NCBI GenBank assembly: GCA_964384255.1
Contig: CAYLKH010000004.1
Location: forward strand, 1-64,000
DNA from: SIG469 sp964384255
GTDB taxonomy: Bacteria > Bacillota > Clostridia > Oscillospirales > Oscillospiraceae
DNA: 64,000 bases
Direction: 5' to 3'
In this document: positions 50,911 through 59,671 of the stretch, piece by piece
Position numbering within the stretch: position 1 is the first letter of the stretch
Layout: each line of letters opens with the position of its first letter
Notes under the pieces: generated by a model
Seen by the model: only the letters and a program-made list of their open reading frames with translations
What the model was told of the DNA's origin: nothing
Database searches by the model: none
Program-made: the position numbers and the translations under genes

Positions 50911-52638
50911 ATGAAGAAAATATTGGCCCTTTTGCTGGCATTGACCATGCTTGCAGCGCTGGCCGGATGCTCAGGCGGCAGCGGTTCTGAACCGGCGGCA
51001 TCCTCTGAACCGGCGGCAGCTTCCCCGGCGGCATCCGTCCAACCCGAAGATATCCCCGACTCTGACGACGCTTCTCTACCGGCTGACGACGAAGCCGAAC
51101 TGCCGGAGGAAGCCGGTCCCATAGTTTATGAAATGCCCCTGACCGACCAGCAGGTGACCTTTTCCTTCTGGGTCGAGGGCGCGCCTCCCTTCATTGCCGC
51201 CCAGCTGGGGTCTGACCAGAGCTACAACACCGCCGCCGTGGCCGAATATCTCCGGGACATGACAAATGTCCGGATCGAATACACTGAGGTCGACCTTTTT
51301 ACCAAATCCGAAAAGTTTAATCTGATGATAGTTTCCGGCGAATATCCCAACATGATCGCCGGATTCAGCGGGCTTTACTCCGGCGGGGCTGAGCAGGCTC
51401 TGGCAGACGAGGTCATTATCGACCTGACCGACATGGTTTATAACGAAATGCCCGCCTATTTGTCCGTATTGAATGATTATCCCGACTTTGAAAAGGAAAT
51501 ACTTAACGACGACAGCCAGATGCTTTATATCAGCGGCTTTGAGGACGAATCCATCGCCACCAAGGGCGGCGTTATCCGTGACGACTGGCTGGAAAAGGTC
51601 GGTATGGACATCCCCGAAACCTATGACGAATGGTACGAGGTCGGCAAGGCTTTCAAAACAGAGTTCGACTGCTCCGACCCATTCTATTTCAATTACGCTG
51701 TCAACCCGGGTACCTATTTTTCCGGCGGCTTCGATCTGCCGGGATTTGACGTGACCGGCACCGGTACCCATTTTTACCAGATCGACGGTCAGATCCAAAG
51801 CTGCTATGTCCAGGACAACATGAAGGACTTTATCACCATGCTTGCTCAGTGGTATTCCGAGGGCCTGCTAAGCAGGGATTTTTATAACAATACCGGCGGC
51901 GGCGACAGCGAAACCGAGATCTTCTCTGACCAGGTGGGAGTTTTCTGGTCTGAGGCCAGCTACATAACCGAATACAACGGCTATGACGACCTTCAGGCAA
52001 AGGGCTTCCATGTAGTAGGTATGCCCAACACCGTTATGGAAAAGGGTCAGATAACTCATTTTGACGGCGGCGTGAGCCAGACTAATGTCAACGCTGTCTG
52101 CATCACCGTCGGCACCGAAAATCTTGATGTTCTGGCAAAATGGCTGGATTATCAGTTCACCGAAGAGGGCCAGCTGCTGAACAATTATGGCATGGAAGGC
52201 ATCAGCTATTACTTTGACGAAGATGGTCTGCCCCATTACACCGAGGATATGATCCACAATCCCGACGGCCTCAACTTCACTCAGGCCTCCGGCTCATACA
52301 TCCATTACAGCGCTCCGTCCCTTTTCGATTCTGACCGGGATCTGGAAGCCAATATGGACGAGCTGGGTCTTGCCGCTATCGAGATGTATAACAGCGGGTC
52401 CGACGGCGCTTATGGTCTGCCCGCCAACATGACCTATACCGAAGAGGAGACTGCTCAGCTGTATGGCAGCCTTACAGACGTAGATACCTACGCTTCGGAA
52501 ATGATTATGAAGTTTGTGGTTGGGGAGCTGAACATCGACGAAAACTGGGACGAATATGTCAGCCGACTTTACCAGCTCGGTATGCAGGACTGCATTGATG
52601 CCCAGCAATCTGCCCTTGACAGATATAACGCCAGATAA
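50911..52638 (+). CDS. Extracellular solute-binding lipoprotein SBP7 (family 1, LplA-like)
   Basis: Predicted surface lipoprotein of 575 residues. Signal peptide with lipobox LAGC (Cys20), Ser/Ala/Pro/Glu linker (about 22-75), binding fold with SEKFNLMIVSGEYPNMI and C-terminal ALDRYNAR. AAAGGATG precedes the ATG. It is most like SBP2 (shared QSYNT, GFDLPGFD and TNVNAVCI-type segments), yet SBP2 has a reductase partner and SBP7 does not. A hairpin repeat and a terminator follow, so it is monocistronic. Confidence 0.92.
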   Translation: MKKILALLLALTMLAALAGCSGGSGSEPAASSEPAAASPAASVQPEDIPDSDDASLPADDEAELPEEAGPIVYEMPLTDQQVTFSFWVEGAPPFIAAQLGSDQSYNTAAVAEYLRDMTNVRIEYTEVDLFTKSEKFNLMIVSGEYPNMIAGFSGLYSGGAEQALADEVIIDLTDMVYNEMPAYLSVLNDYPDFEKEILNDDSQMLYISGFEDESIATKGGVIRDDWLEKVGMDIPETYDEWYEVGKAFKTEFDCSDPFYFNYAVNPGTYFSGGFDLPGFDVTGTGTHFYQIDGQIQSCYVQDNMKDFITMLAQWYSEGLLSRDFYNNTGGGDSETEIFSDQVGVFWSEASYITEYNGYDDLQAKGFHVVGMPNTVMEKGQITHFDGGVSQTNVNAVCITVGTENLDVLAKWLDYQFTEEGQLLNNYGMEGISYYFDEDGLPHYTEDMIHNPDGLNFTQASGSYIHYSAPSLFDSDRDLEANMDELGLAAIEMYNSGSDGAYGLPANMTYTEEETAQLYGSLTDVDTYASEMIMKFVVGELNIDENWDEYVSRLYQLGMQDCIDAQQSALDRYNAR

Positions 52639-52648
52639 ACCGAATATC

Positions 52649-52690
52649 CAACTTGTAGCCAAAGGCCCGATGGCCTTTGGCTACAAGTTG
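52649..52690. repeat. CCAAAGG-type hairpin repeat, copy 3 (perfect 18-bp stem)
   Basis: CAACTTGTAGCCAAAGGC pairs perfectly with 52673-52690 around a 6-nt loop. It is the best-preserved member of the family and lies 10 nt after the SBP7 stop. It has no T run. Confidence 0.75.
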
Positions 52691-52896
52691 TGCGGAACGA
52701 ACTTACGTTCGTTCCTGCCGCTGCGGCGGGTTATTGAACGCGAAAGACACCCCTGATGGGTTTCTTTCACACTATCTTCCTTTCCGTTGCGGCTATTTTA
52801 TACCTTTTTCTACAGCCTGAATATTCAACCAGCAGACAAAAGCCCCGGCCCTTGTCTAAAGTCTGAATATTCCTCCTCAGCTCATGTACCAGAAAA
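52691..52896. other. Intergenic remainder between SBP7 and the beta-helix-like gene
   Basis: Together with the flanking hairpins this makes a 312-bp gap. It contains a small imperfect dyad (AACGAACTTACGTTCGTT, 52696-52713) and two TGAATATTC copies (about 52814 and 52864). I see no reading frame with a start and ribosome-binding site. Confidence 0.4.
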
Positions 52897-52936
52897 CTCC
52901 GGAGCCGGTGAGCATTCACCGGCTCCGGAGCCTTTT
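52897..52936. terminator. Bidirectional terminator
   Basis: A perfect 15-bp stem (CTCCGGAGCCGGTGA, loop GCAT), with CCTTTTG on the plus side and TTTTCT on the minus side. Confidence 0.85.
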
Positions 52937-52950
52937 GTCCAGGAAAAACT

Positions 52951-55146
52951 TTATTGCTCAATATATATCTCGCCCTGATATACTCCGGGCAAAACGGGAG
53001 TCTCGACCCCGTTGACCGTCATGGACGCCGCTTCTACCCTGCAATCCTGGCCTATGGTCAGTCTGCTGAGCCAGCAGCGGCCCCTGACCTTCCAGACGGA
53101 GCCGTTCTTAAGCTCGACCTCCACCGGGTCATTGACCGCGGCGGCGCTTTGCGCCTTTACCCGGCTGATATACTGGGCATCACGATAGTAAATGGCGTAG
53201 CCCACCGGCTGGTATATGGCGGTATCGCTTTTGTCGTAAGCATAGCTGCCGTCGCTGTCAATGACCGGGTGGACATAAACCCTGGTCACGGACGCTCCGT
53301 TCATGCTGCGGCTGGTATAGGGTTCTTCGGTTATGGACCTATAAGCCCGGCCCTTTTCGTCGATACATATCCTTTTGCCGTCCTTAAGGCCATACCAGTA
53401 GGACTTGTTAACATGCTCCATAACGGCAGAGGAAATGGTACCCTCGACCCGGGTCCCGCTGAAATTCAAAACCAGCTTCTGAACAGCGCTGTTGACAGAG
53501 TTGAAGAAATCGCCCGTCAATGTCATATCATTAAAATTGAAGCTGGCGACAGCCGCCGGAGCCTTGTTTATCTTACCCACCTGTCCCAGATTCATATGGC
53601 AGATAGCCCACTTATAGTCATGATGCAGGGCTATTTCGTCAGTCTGGCCGGCATCGTCAGATTCCATCAGGTGGACTATCACCGGGGCGCTGATCTCCGA
53701 ATCTGTAACATTTATGACCGGGGAATTGCTGAGATTTTCGCTGCCCTTGATGATAAACATCGTGTCCCCGGCAGTAAGCCGGGTTCCAGGCAAAATGTTC
53801 AGGGTACCGGTGCAGTTGCTGTGCCACAAAAAGCCATAGTTTTCGCTCCTGACCACCGTGGGCCGGGCCTCTATCCGGGCAAAGCCGTCGGTTTCCTCAT
53901 AAAGGCGATTGGCTGTCCCCACAAGCTTATTCAGGTTTTCGGCGGTGCTGGAACCGACGTAATGGGTCGTGTTTCCACCCGCGATTATCATGGCATAATC
54001 GGGTATCTGAAAATCAGCGCCCAAAACCACAGAATTTGTAAAGGACAGAGCATAGACCGCATATCCCGCTCCAAAATCGCCGGGTTCAAAATCAGCGTCG
54101 CCCACTGACGGGATGCGGGCGGTCGAGTTCACTATCACCTGATTTATGTTTGCAGCCTCGTCGCCGGAATATACACCCCAGCCGTTGGATTCGGCATAGG
54201 TGTTATAAAACGTCATGGAGGACGCGCCGAGAGCATTGGTAGCCCGCACCGTTCCCCGTCCTGCCAGCACCCACGCTGCCGAGGTCATGCCCTTGGAGTT
54301 ATATTTATACCAGGTGTCGTTGGATGTGCCTTTGGTCACTATATGGCAATCCCTGACCAGTATTCTGGAATTGGCTGCCGAGGATACCGCCGTTGCAATA
54401 ACGCCCCGGGTGCGTATATCGGCCTTTTCCAGAATCACGTCAGCCTCGTTGGTCACGGCAATGGCCGAGCCGTACATATGAAAATCGTCTCCGCCGTTGC
54501 CGTCATAGTCGATTTTCAGGCCGGATATACGGTGCTGTCCCCCAAGGACGGTCACGCCGTTGTATATCCCGACATCATAATCTGTCACCCAATCCCAGAC
54601 ACCGTCCTTGTTGCCCGGGATATTGCCTTCCGGCTGGAGGGGCGTATTGTCGTCGTTCAAAAACACGTTTGTCCTGCTGCCCTTTATGCTTATCTGCCCG
54701 CCGGTAATATCCCCGCCGGATATCTGTCCGCCAACCAGAGCCGATGACGCGCTTTTGTCCGGGTCAACGCCGTCATCATCCAGAACAATGGCGGACATAT
54801 AGTTTACATATATTTTCTGGTCCTGCTGGGGCATGGGCGGCATATGCTCAGGTCCATCCGGACCGCCTGGACCGCCTGGACCGCCTGGGCCGCCTGGACC
54901 GCCTGGGCCACCGGGTCCGTCGGGACCGCCAGGGCGTATTTCGGCGGCAATATCGTCTTTCATCTCTTCCAGAACGTGAATAACTATGTCTCCGCTATAG
55001 CTGCCCGGCCTGATATCCTGTAGGACACCGTTAACCGTCATGCAGACCACATGACCCTCAGGGGCCTCGACCACGCTGCCGGGTTCAACGGTAAGCTGGT
55101 TCAGCGCAAGAGTTTCCTGTATTGTCTGATTCCCTTTGATTATCAT
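52951..55146 (-). CDS. Large beta-helix-like protein with collagen-like Gly-Gly-Pro tract
   Basis: A 731-residue protein that I cannot assign to a named family. N-terminal module (about 1-65) with LNQLTVEPGSVVEAP and MTVNGV; a Gly-Gly-Pro/Gly-Asp-Pro tract (about 78-100) encoded by 9-bp DNA repeats; then a long region of short strands with Asn/Gly/Thr turns (about 115-660), typical of right-handed parallel beta-helices. The C-terminal module (about 685-731), with LSRLTIGQDCRVEAASMTVNGV, mirrors the N-terminal one. No signal peptide or anchor is visible from the start at 55146 (GGAG 8 nt upstream), nor from the ATG 21 nt earlier. It follows SBP8 by 101 nt on the same strand, so it is probably in its operon. 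Surface, self-assembly or ligand-binding roles are speculative. Confidence 0.8.
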   Translation of the reverse strand: MIIKGNQTIQETLALNQLTVEPGSVVEAPEGHVVCMTVNGVLQDIRPGSYSGDIVIHVLEEMKDDIAAEIRPGGPDGPGGPGGPGGPGGPGGPGGPDGPEHMPPMPQQDQKIYVNYMSAIVLDDDGVDPDKSASSALVGGQISGGDITGGQISIKGSRTNVFLNDDNTPLQPEGNIPGNKDGVWDWVTDYDVGIYNGVTVLGGQHRISGLKIDYDGNGGDDFHMYGSAIAVTNEADVILEKADIRTRGVIATAVSSAANSRILVRDCHIVTKGTSNDTWYKYNSKGMTSAAWVLAGRGTVRATNALGASSMTFYNTYAESNGWGVYSGDEAANINQVIVNSTARIPSVGDADFEPGDFGAGYAVYALSFTNSVVLGADFQIPDYAMIIAGGNTTHYVGSSTAENLNKLVGTANRLYEETDGFARIEARPTVVRSENYGFLWHSNCTGTLNILPGTRLTAGDTMFIIKGSENLSNSPVINVTDSEISAPVIVHLMESDDAGQTDEIALHHDYKWAICHMNLGQVGKINKAPAAVASFNFNDMTLTGDFFNSVNSAVQKLVLNFSGTRVEGTISSAVMEHVNKSYWYGLKDGKRICIDEKGRAYRSITEEPYTSRSMNGASVTRVYVHPVIDSDGSYAYDKSDTAIYQPVGYAIYYRDAQYISRVKAQSAAAVNDPVEVELKNGSVWKVRGRCWLSRLTIGQDCRVEAASMTVNGVETPVLPGVYQGEIYIEQ
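54860..54925. repeat. Tandem 9-bp repeat inside the beta-helix-like gene
   Basis: About seven units of CCGCCTGGA/CCGCCTGGG (plus strand) encode Gly-Gly-Pro triplets. Units are a multiple of three, so slippage would change the length without a frameshift. Confidence 0.85.
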
Positions 55147-55247
55147 TATTTCTTCTCCATTTTCCACCGCCCGGGGGCCAGTCAGCTCCCGGGCGGATAA
55201 TTTAACCTGTATACAAAGACCTGATGTCTACGGTCTGATGATTCTGT

Positions 55248-56984
55248 TTATTTGGGAGGCGGCTCACCCTCGGATCCGCCACCTGCTCCGCCGGAGCTGT
55301 TGATAACGATACGCTCGCCTGCCAGATATTCTTCATAGGCGTTTTGATACATGGCAAGGCAGTCGCTGAAGCCGAGGTTTTCCAGCTCCTGACAATATGC
55401 GTCCCAGCTGGCGTCGGTCAGGGCTTCCTGCCCGGTCATGAACTTAAGCACCTGTTCCTGGCTGAATGAGCTTATGGAGGTGATTTTGTCAGTTATCTCT
55501 GCCTGCTCTTCTGAGGTCAGGCCCGCTCCGCTGGGATAAGTATGCTCATCGGTGCCTTCGGCAGCCCAGACAGCGGCAGCGTTTTTCTGCTCATCGTTCC
55601 AGGTAACAGCCATCTTTGTCATGCACATAAGATAGGGCGTTACATTAAGGCAATATATCTGGCTGCACGCGCCAACGCTGATGCCGTCAGGATTGTTCAG
55701 CATAAAGTCGTTATACTGCGGCACACCGTCGGCATCATATTCCCAGGTTTCGCCCTGAACGCCATAGTTGGCATAAAGGTAGCCTTCGTCGGTGTAATAA
55801 TAGTTGAGATAATTGAGCACAAAAGCCGGATCCTCACAGGAAGCGGTTATGCTGTAGCTGCTGCTGACAAGGGACGATTCCTCGACCCAGGTGTTTTCAG
55901 CGCCTTCACCGGGCAGAATTATTTTGACCGGAGTGAGGGTAAAGCTGCTTCCGTCTTCAATATAATCCAGCACCTGAGTCAGCTGATCGCATCCGCAGGA
56001 GAAAATACCGGTCTGTCCCGAACCTGCCATGCCCAGTGTGGTGTTGGTAGAGGAGGTGGTGGTATAAAAATCTTTGTTTATTATACCATCGCTGTAAAGC
56101 TGGGCAAACCACTGGACATATTCTCTGTAGCCGTCGGAATTAAATCCCGAAGCGACCCTGCCCTGATCGTCGATATAGGTATAAAACCCGCTGAGAGTAC
56201 CGATACCTGGCAAGGTGGAATCCATTGCGGCTTCCATGCTGTACATCAGGCCGTCGCTGCCGACAGCATAAGTATCGGTGCAGCCATAGGCATCGTGGAA
56301 AGCGTACATAACGTCGTTAAGCTGGTCCTTTGTGGTGGGGACTTCCAGCCCAAGCTCATCCAGCCAATCGCCCCGGATGACCAGACCCCGGTCAGAATTG
56401 ACCGTGTCGTTAATGGTAAATACGCCCAGATGCATATTGTTGGTAAGCACGCTTTCCTTCGACCGCCTGTTCAGCCCCTCATACAGCCGGTAATAGTCGG
56501 GAGCATTGGTGGGGATAAGCTCGGTCAGGTCGATGATGACCTCGTCCTCAAATGCCTGAGCCAGTCCGCCGGAATAATAAGTCTCCACAGGCAGCATATC
56601 TGCCCATTCTCCCGACGCGACCATGAGGTTAAACTGCTCCGAAGCCGCCGCCTGACTGGATTCGACAAAAATCAGCTCTACGCCTGTGGCCTCCTTAAGG
56701 GGAGCGAGTATGGAAAGCTCGTTGTAGGAATCGAGATATTCCGACAGGCCAAAGGCTGCCCAGGCTGAAACGGTCTGGCTGCCGTCGCCAATGGGATATT
56801 CGATTTTTCCGGGATCGGACTGAGCGTCAGTCTCGCCGGAAGGCTCGATCTCGGGCTGAACAGCGGCAGCAGGCTCAGAGGAAGTTTCTGCCGTCGTCTG
56901 ATCAGCGCTGTCTTTCGAGCAGCCAGTGACCAGCGCCAGCAGCATGACCGCCGCCAACAGCACAGCCAAAATGCGTTTAGTCAT
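55248..56984 (-). CDS. Extracellular solute-binding lipoprotein SBP8 (family 1, LplA-like)
   Basis: Predicted surface lipoprotein of 578 residues. Signal peptide with lipobox VTGC (Cys22), Ala/Glu/Ser linker (about 24-60), binding fold with SEQFNLMVASGEWADML. Instead of ending at the paralogue motif (here AYEEYLAGE), it carries an extra tail of about 20 residues ending in Gly/Ser/Pro-rich sequence. Start at 56984, with GGATGGAG upstream. An AraC-type regulator is encoded just upstream on the same strand, and the beta-helix-like gene just downstream. The ligand is unknown. Confidence 0.92.
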   Translation of the reverse strand: MTKRILAVLLAAVMLLALVTGCSKDSADQTTAETSSEPAAAVQPEIEPSGETDAQSDPGKIEYPIGDGSQTVSAWAAFGLSEYLDSYNELSILAPLKEATGVELIFVESSQAAASEQFNLMVASGEWADMLPVETYYSGGLAQAFEDEVIIDLTELIPTNAPDYYRLYEGLNRRSKESVLTNNMHLGVFTINDTVNSDRGLVIRGDWLDELGLEVPTTKDQLNDVMYAFHDAYGCTDTYAVGSDGLMYSMEAAMDSTLPGIGTLSGFYTYIDDQGRVASGFNSDGYREYVQWFAQLYSDGIINKDFYTTTSSTNTTLGMAGSGQTGIFSCGCDQLTQVLDYIEDGSSFTLTPVKIILPGEGAENTWVEESSLVSSSYSITASCEDPAFVLNYLNYYYTDEGYLYANYGVQGETWEYDADGVPQYNDFMLNNPDGISVGACSQIYCLNVTPYLMCMTKMAVTWNDEQKNAAAVWAAEGTDEHTYPSGAGLTSEEQAEITDKITSISSFSQEQVLKFMTGQEALTDASWDAYCQELENLGFSDCLAMYQNAYEEYLAGERIVINSSGGAGGGSEGEPPPK

Positions 56985-57017
56985 TGTTCTCCATCCTTTC
57001 TTATAAATACTGATTTC

Positions 57018-57071
57018 AGTATATCCGGGATGGGACACGAGTCAATGTGGCTGATTTTTGTTTTTGTGGCT
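57018..57071 (-). promoter_or_regulatory. SBP8 promoter with TGTGGCT direct repeats
   Basis: On the minus strand: TTGACT (57040-57045), 16-bp spacer, TATACT (57018-57023). TGTGGCT (plus strand) occurs at 57046-57052 and 57065-57071, immediately upstream of the -35. These are candidate sites for the AraC-type regulator encoded at 57152. Confidence 0.5.
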
Positions 57072-57091
57072 AAATTTTAGATTTGTCAACT

Positions 57092-57123
57092 TGTAGCCAA
57101 AGGTCTTCGTACCTTTGGCCACA
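57092..57123. repeat. CCAAAGG-type hairpin repeat, copy 4
   Basis: TGTAGCCAAAGGT pairs with ACCTTTGGCCACA with one mismatch. It lies just past the stop of the AraC-type gene. Confidence 0.6.
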
Positions 57124-57151
57124 GTCTGGAATACCTTTGCATAGGCTCTTA

Positions 57152-58741
57152 TCAGTTTCTTTTTCGATATTCCGTTGGGGTCATCCCCGTATGCTTTTTA
57201 AACACCCTGCTGAAATAGCGGGTATCCTCAAATCCGGAGCAGGCGCTGACCTGATTTATCTTCATACCGCTGCCGCTGAGCAGCTTTTTTGCGTTTTCCA
57301 CCCGCATATTGGTCAGGTATTCTACAAAGCTGTACCCGGTTTGGAGCTTGAACTTCGAGCTGAAATAGGACGACTGTAGATTGACCTCCCGGGCGGTATC
57401 CTCCATCCGTATGGGTTTTGTAAAATTGCGGGAAATGAAGCCTATGGCTTCCCGAATATCCGGCGAATACAGCTCCTGAAGCTCTGACCTCAGCTGACCT
57501 GTGGCTTCGGTTATCCACCCCAGGATGGCCCGCCTGATATCCATGGCCGAATCCAGGTCCTCGGCCATGGGCGGGCTGTTGCGGGCGAGAGTTCGATAGG
57601 GACTCTTCTTGACAAAGCCGGGCCGTGCCTTGTTCAGCGCTTCCATAAGGGCATTGTTTACGCAGATAGCCGTGGGGACAAAAAGCTCGTCGCTGAGGGA
57701 ATTGTTAAGTATATGCCTTACCCTCATGCAGACGGCGTTGGCATCAAGGTCCAGCACCCCCTGAGTCAGCGCTTCAATATCCTCTTCCGCCAGCAGCTGC
57801 ATGGTGGGAAGGACCTCAACGCCGGGGCTTTCGGAATAATATATCCCGCCAACGCCCCTGGACAGCCGTAAATTCGACGCGGTCTTGGCCTGAGTGATAA
57901 GGTCGGGTAGCTGAGTAACATCCTCTGCCTGAGCGCTGACCCCAAAGGTATATTTAAACCCGCTGTACTCGTTGGGAAAGCTTTTTGCCATGGTCTGTAT
58001 CCGGCGGCAAATATCGTCCACATCCAGCCCGCCGTCGTCGTAATTGATTATCAATATCAGCACCCGGGTCTGGACATAGGTCACCATCTCCCGGCAATGG
58101 GGGCCAAATCCTGCCCCGCATACCCTCGCCAGCTTATGAAGCACCATGGAGATCCCCGGATCGGGGCAATGGGGGTCATATGGGCTTACGCAAAGGTTGA
58201 TAACTCTGAAATATCTGCCCGCAAAGCAGACGTCGAATTCGTCCTTCAAAAGCTCCGGGTTGGTCAGCAGAGCCTGACCGGACGGCGCTTGCAGCGACTG
58301 TTCAAAAAACCGCTGCTGCTGGAGCATATGCAGCCGCTCTCTCAGGTCCTGCCGGTCCTGCTGTTCCAGGCTGCGGTTGATGGCGTCCAGGTTGTCCAGA
58401 TATTTTGACAATGCGTTGGTCAGCCCGAAAGAAAGCTCGCTGTAAAGCACATAATCCTTTATCCCGAATCTGAAAGCGCCGAATATCCGGTCAAAGTCCC
58501 GGTTTCCCACAGCAATACAATATATGTCCTGGCGGTCCCTCAGTTCCCGGCTGTTTTCTTTTTCAAAAGCCTCTGCGTCTGCTATGACCACCAGACTTTC
58601 GCCCCGCTTCAAAACATCTCCCGCAGCTTCCACCGTGGGATAGCATCCCGCATATTTAAAGCTCCGGCGCAGCGCTTCGTCCACAAGAGCATAGCCGTCA
58701 GCAATTTCCGAATTGCTTTCAACAATTATCAGGTCGGTCAT
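57152..58741 (-). CDS. AraC-type regulator with N-terminal degenerate receiver domain
   Basis: A 529-residue regulator of the YesN-like layout. Residues about 1-115 have a receiver-like alternation (LIIVESNSE, VVIADAEAF, GIKDYVLYSE), but the acidic pair and the K-P switch motif are altered, so phosphorylation is doubtful. The middle (about 130-400) is an unassigned sensory or GGDEF-like helical region. The C-terminus (about 425-529) is a clear AraC double HTH, with RMEDTAREVNLQSSYFSSKF and the ending HTGMTPTEYRK. It directly precedes SBP8 and probably controls it. GGAG lies about 10 nt before the ATG. Confidence 0.87.
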   Translation of the reverse strand: MTDLIIVESNSEIADGYALVDEALRRSFKYAGCYPTVEAAGDVLKRGESLVVIADAEAFEKENSRELRDRQDIYCIAVGNRDFDRIFGAFRFGIKDYVLYSELSFGLTNALSKYLDNLDAINRSLEQQDRQDLRERLHMLQQQRFFEQSLQAPSGQALLTNPELLKDEFDVCFAGRYFRVINLCVSPYDPHCPDPGISMVLHKLARVCGAGFGPHCREMVTYVQTRVLILIINYDDGGLDVDDICRRIQTMAKSFPNEYSGFKYTFGVSAQAEDVTQLPDLITQAKTASNLRLSRGVGGIYYSESPGVEVLPTMQLLAEEDIEALTQGVLDLDANAVCMRVRHILNNSLSDELFVPTAICVNNALMEALNKARPGFVKKSPYRTLARNSPPMAEDLDSAMDIRRAILGWITEATGQLRSELQELYSPDIREAIGFISRNFTKPIRMEDTAREVNLQSSYFSSKFKLQTGYSFVEYLTNMRVENAKKLLSGSGMKINQVSACSGFEDTRYFSRVFKKHTGMTPTEYRKRN

Positions 58742-58774
58742 TTTTCGCCCTCTCCTTTTTATTGTTCCCAGTCG

Positions 58775-59500
58775 TCAGTAAATTATTTCATAAAGGACCC
58801 GGCGGCCGTTTTTGCCCTTTTTGACCGCCAGACCAAGCTCGGTCAGCAGGCGGGCAGCCTTTTGGGCAGTGGCGGCGCTAAGGCAGCCTGACCGGGCGAT
58901 ATCCGCCGTTGTGAACTGCCGGGGCAGCTCGGGCAAAAGTATTGTCAGCTCTCCGGGGCAGGTAATATCTATCTCGTCCAGAATGTCCAGTGGGACTCTG
59001 GTGGCTCTGGTGGCATTACGCTTTCTGTCTTTTCCCCAGCCGTCAAGATTTTTATATTCCTCCAGCTCCAGCACCAGCACCTTAAGCCGGAAATTGGGAT
59101 GGCTCACCAGCTCGCGTATTCCCCACAGCTCATAAAAAGCGTCAGCAGGCCGGACCTTTTTGGGGCTTTTGCGCCGGGGGGATATTTCCCCGGTCAGGGG
59201 ATCCGTCCACAGCACCCATTTCAGCCCGGCCACGGGATATACCAGCGTGACCACTCCCCGCTCCAGAAGGCAGCCGAGCTTCTTTTTCATAGCGGCGAAG
59301 TTACGGGTCTGGATCTCGGTAAAGCCCCGCTCGTTAACGATATCTACCACAAACCCGTCAATATCCATCTCGTGCAGCTCTGCCCGGGGTTCGCAATATA
59401 GCTTCAAAGCCGCGTGCAGCTGGCTTTCGTTAAGGGTACCTATGCCACCGCCGCCGGTTTTTGCCGTTTCCACCGCCCACAAAAACCGCTGTCTGTCCAA
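58775..59500 (-). CDS. Conserved hypothetical protein with C-terminal winged helix
   Basis: A 241-residue protein resembling a conserved uncharacterised group in Clostridia (from memory; not named). The first half holds IGTLNESQLHAALKLYCEP and a strand-rich DGFVVDIV...FTEIQTRNF segment that recalls a small nuclease-like or RNase-like fold. The middle has RRKSPKKVRPADAFYELW. The last 60 residues look like a winged helix (FTTADIARSGCLSAATAQKAARLLTELGL, kept as residues about 185-213). The start is TTG at 59500, because GGAGG lies 8 nt upstream; a GTG 10 codons earlier lacks one. It sits 33 bp upstream of the AraC-type gene on the same strand. Confidence 0.75.
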   Translation of the reverse strand: MDRQRFLWAVETAKTGGGGIGTLNESQLHAALKLYCEPRAELHEMDIDGFVVDIVNERGFTEIQTRNFAAMKKKLGCLLERGVVTLVYPVAGLKWVLWTDPLTGEISPRRKSPKKVRPADAFYELWGIRELVSHPNFRLKVLVLELEEYKNLDGWGKDRKRNATRATRVPLDILDEIDITCPGELTILLPELPRQFTTADIARSGCLSAATAQKAARLLTELGLAVKKGKNGRRVLYEIIY

Positions 59501-59671
59501 TCCCGTCACCTCCCAACACAAGGCTGTCACAAATTGTTGTTTTCCAAAGCAGGATAATGTATACTTATATCAGGTGTCCACCCGGAATATCCCGGCTTTC
59601 CCCGGCATCGCACCAGAATCCGGCTTTTTTTAAAATAATAACACAAAGGAAATGAAAAGGAAATTGCTGCT

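Noticed and set aside
4461..56984. ABC transporter operons for the eight binding proteins
   Set aside because: No permease with EAA-loop features and no Walker-type ATPase is encoded anywhere in the window.
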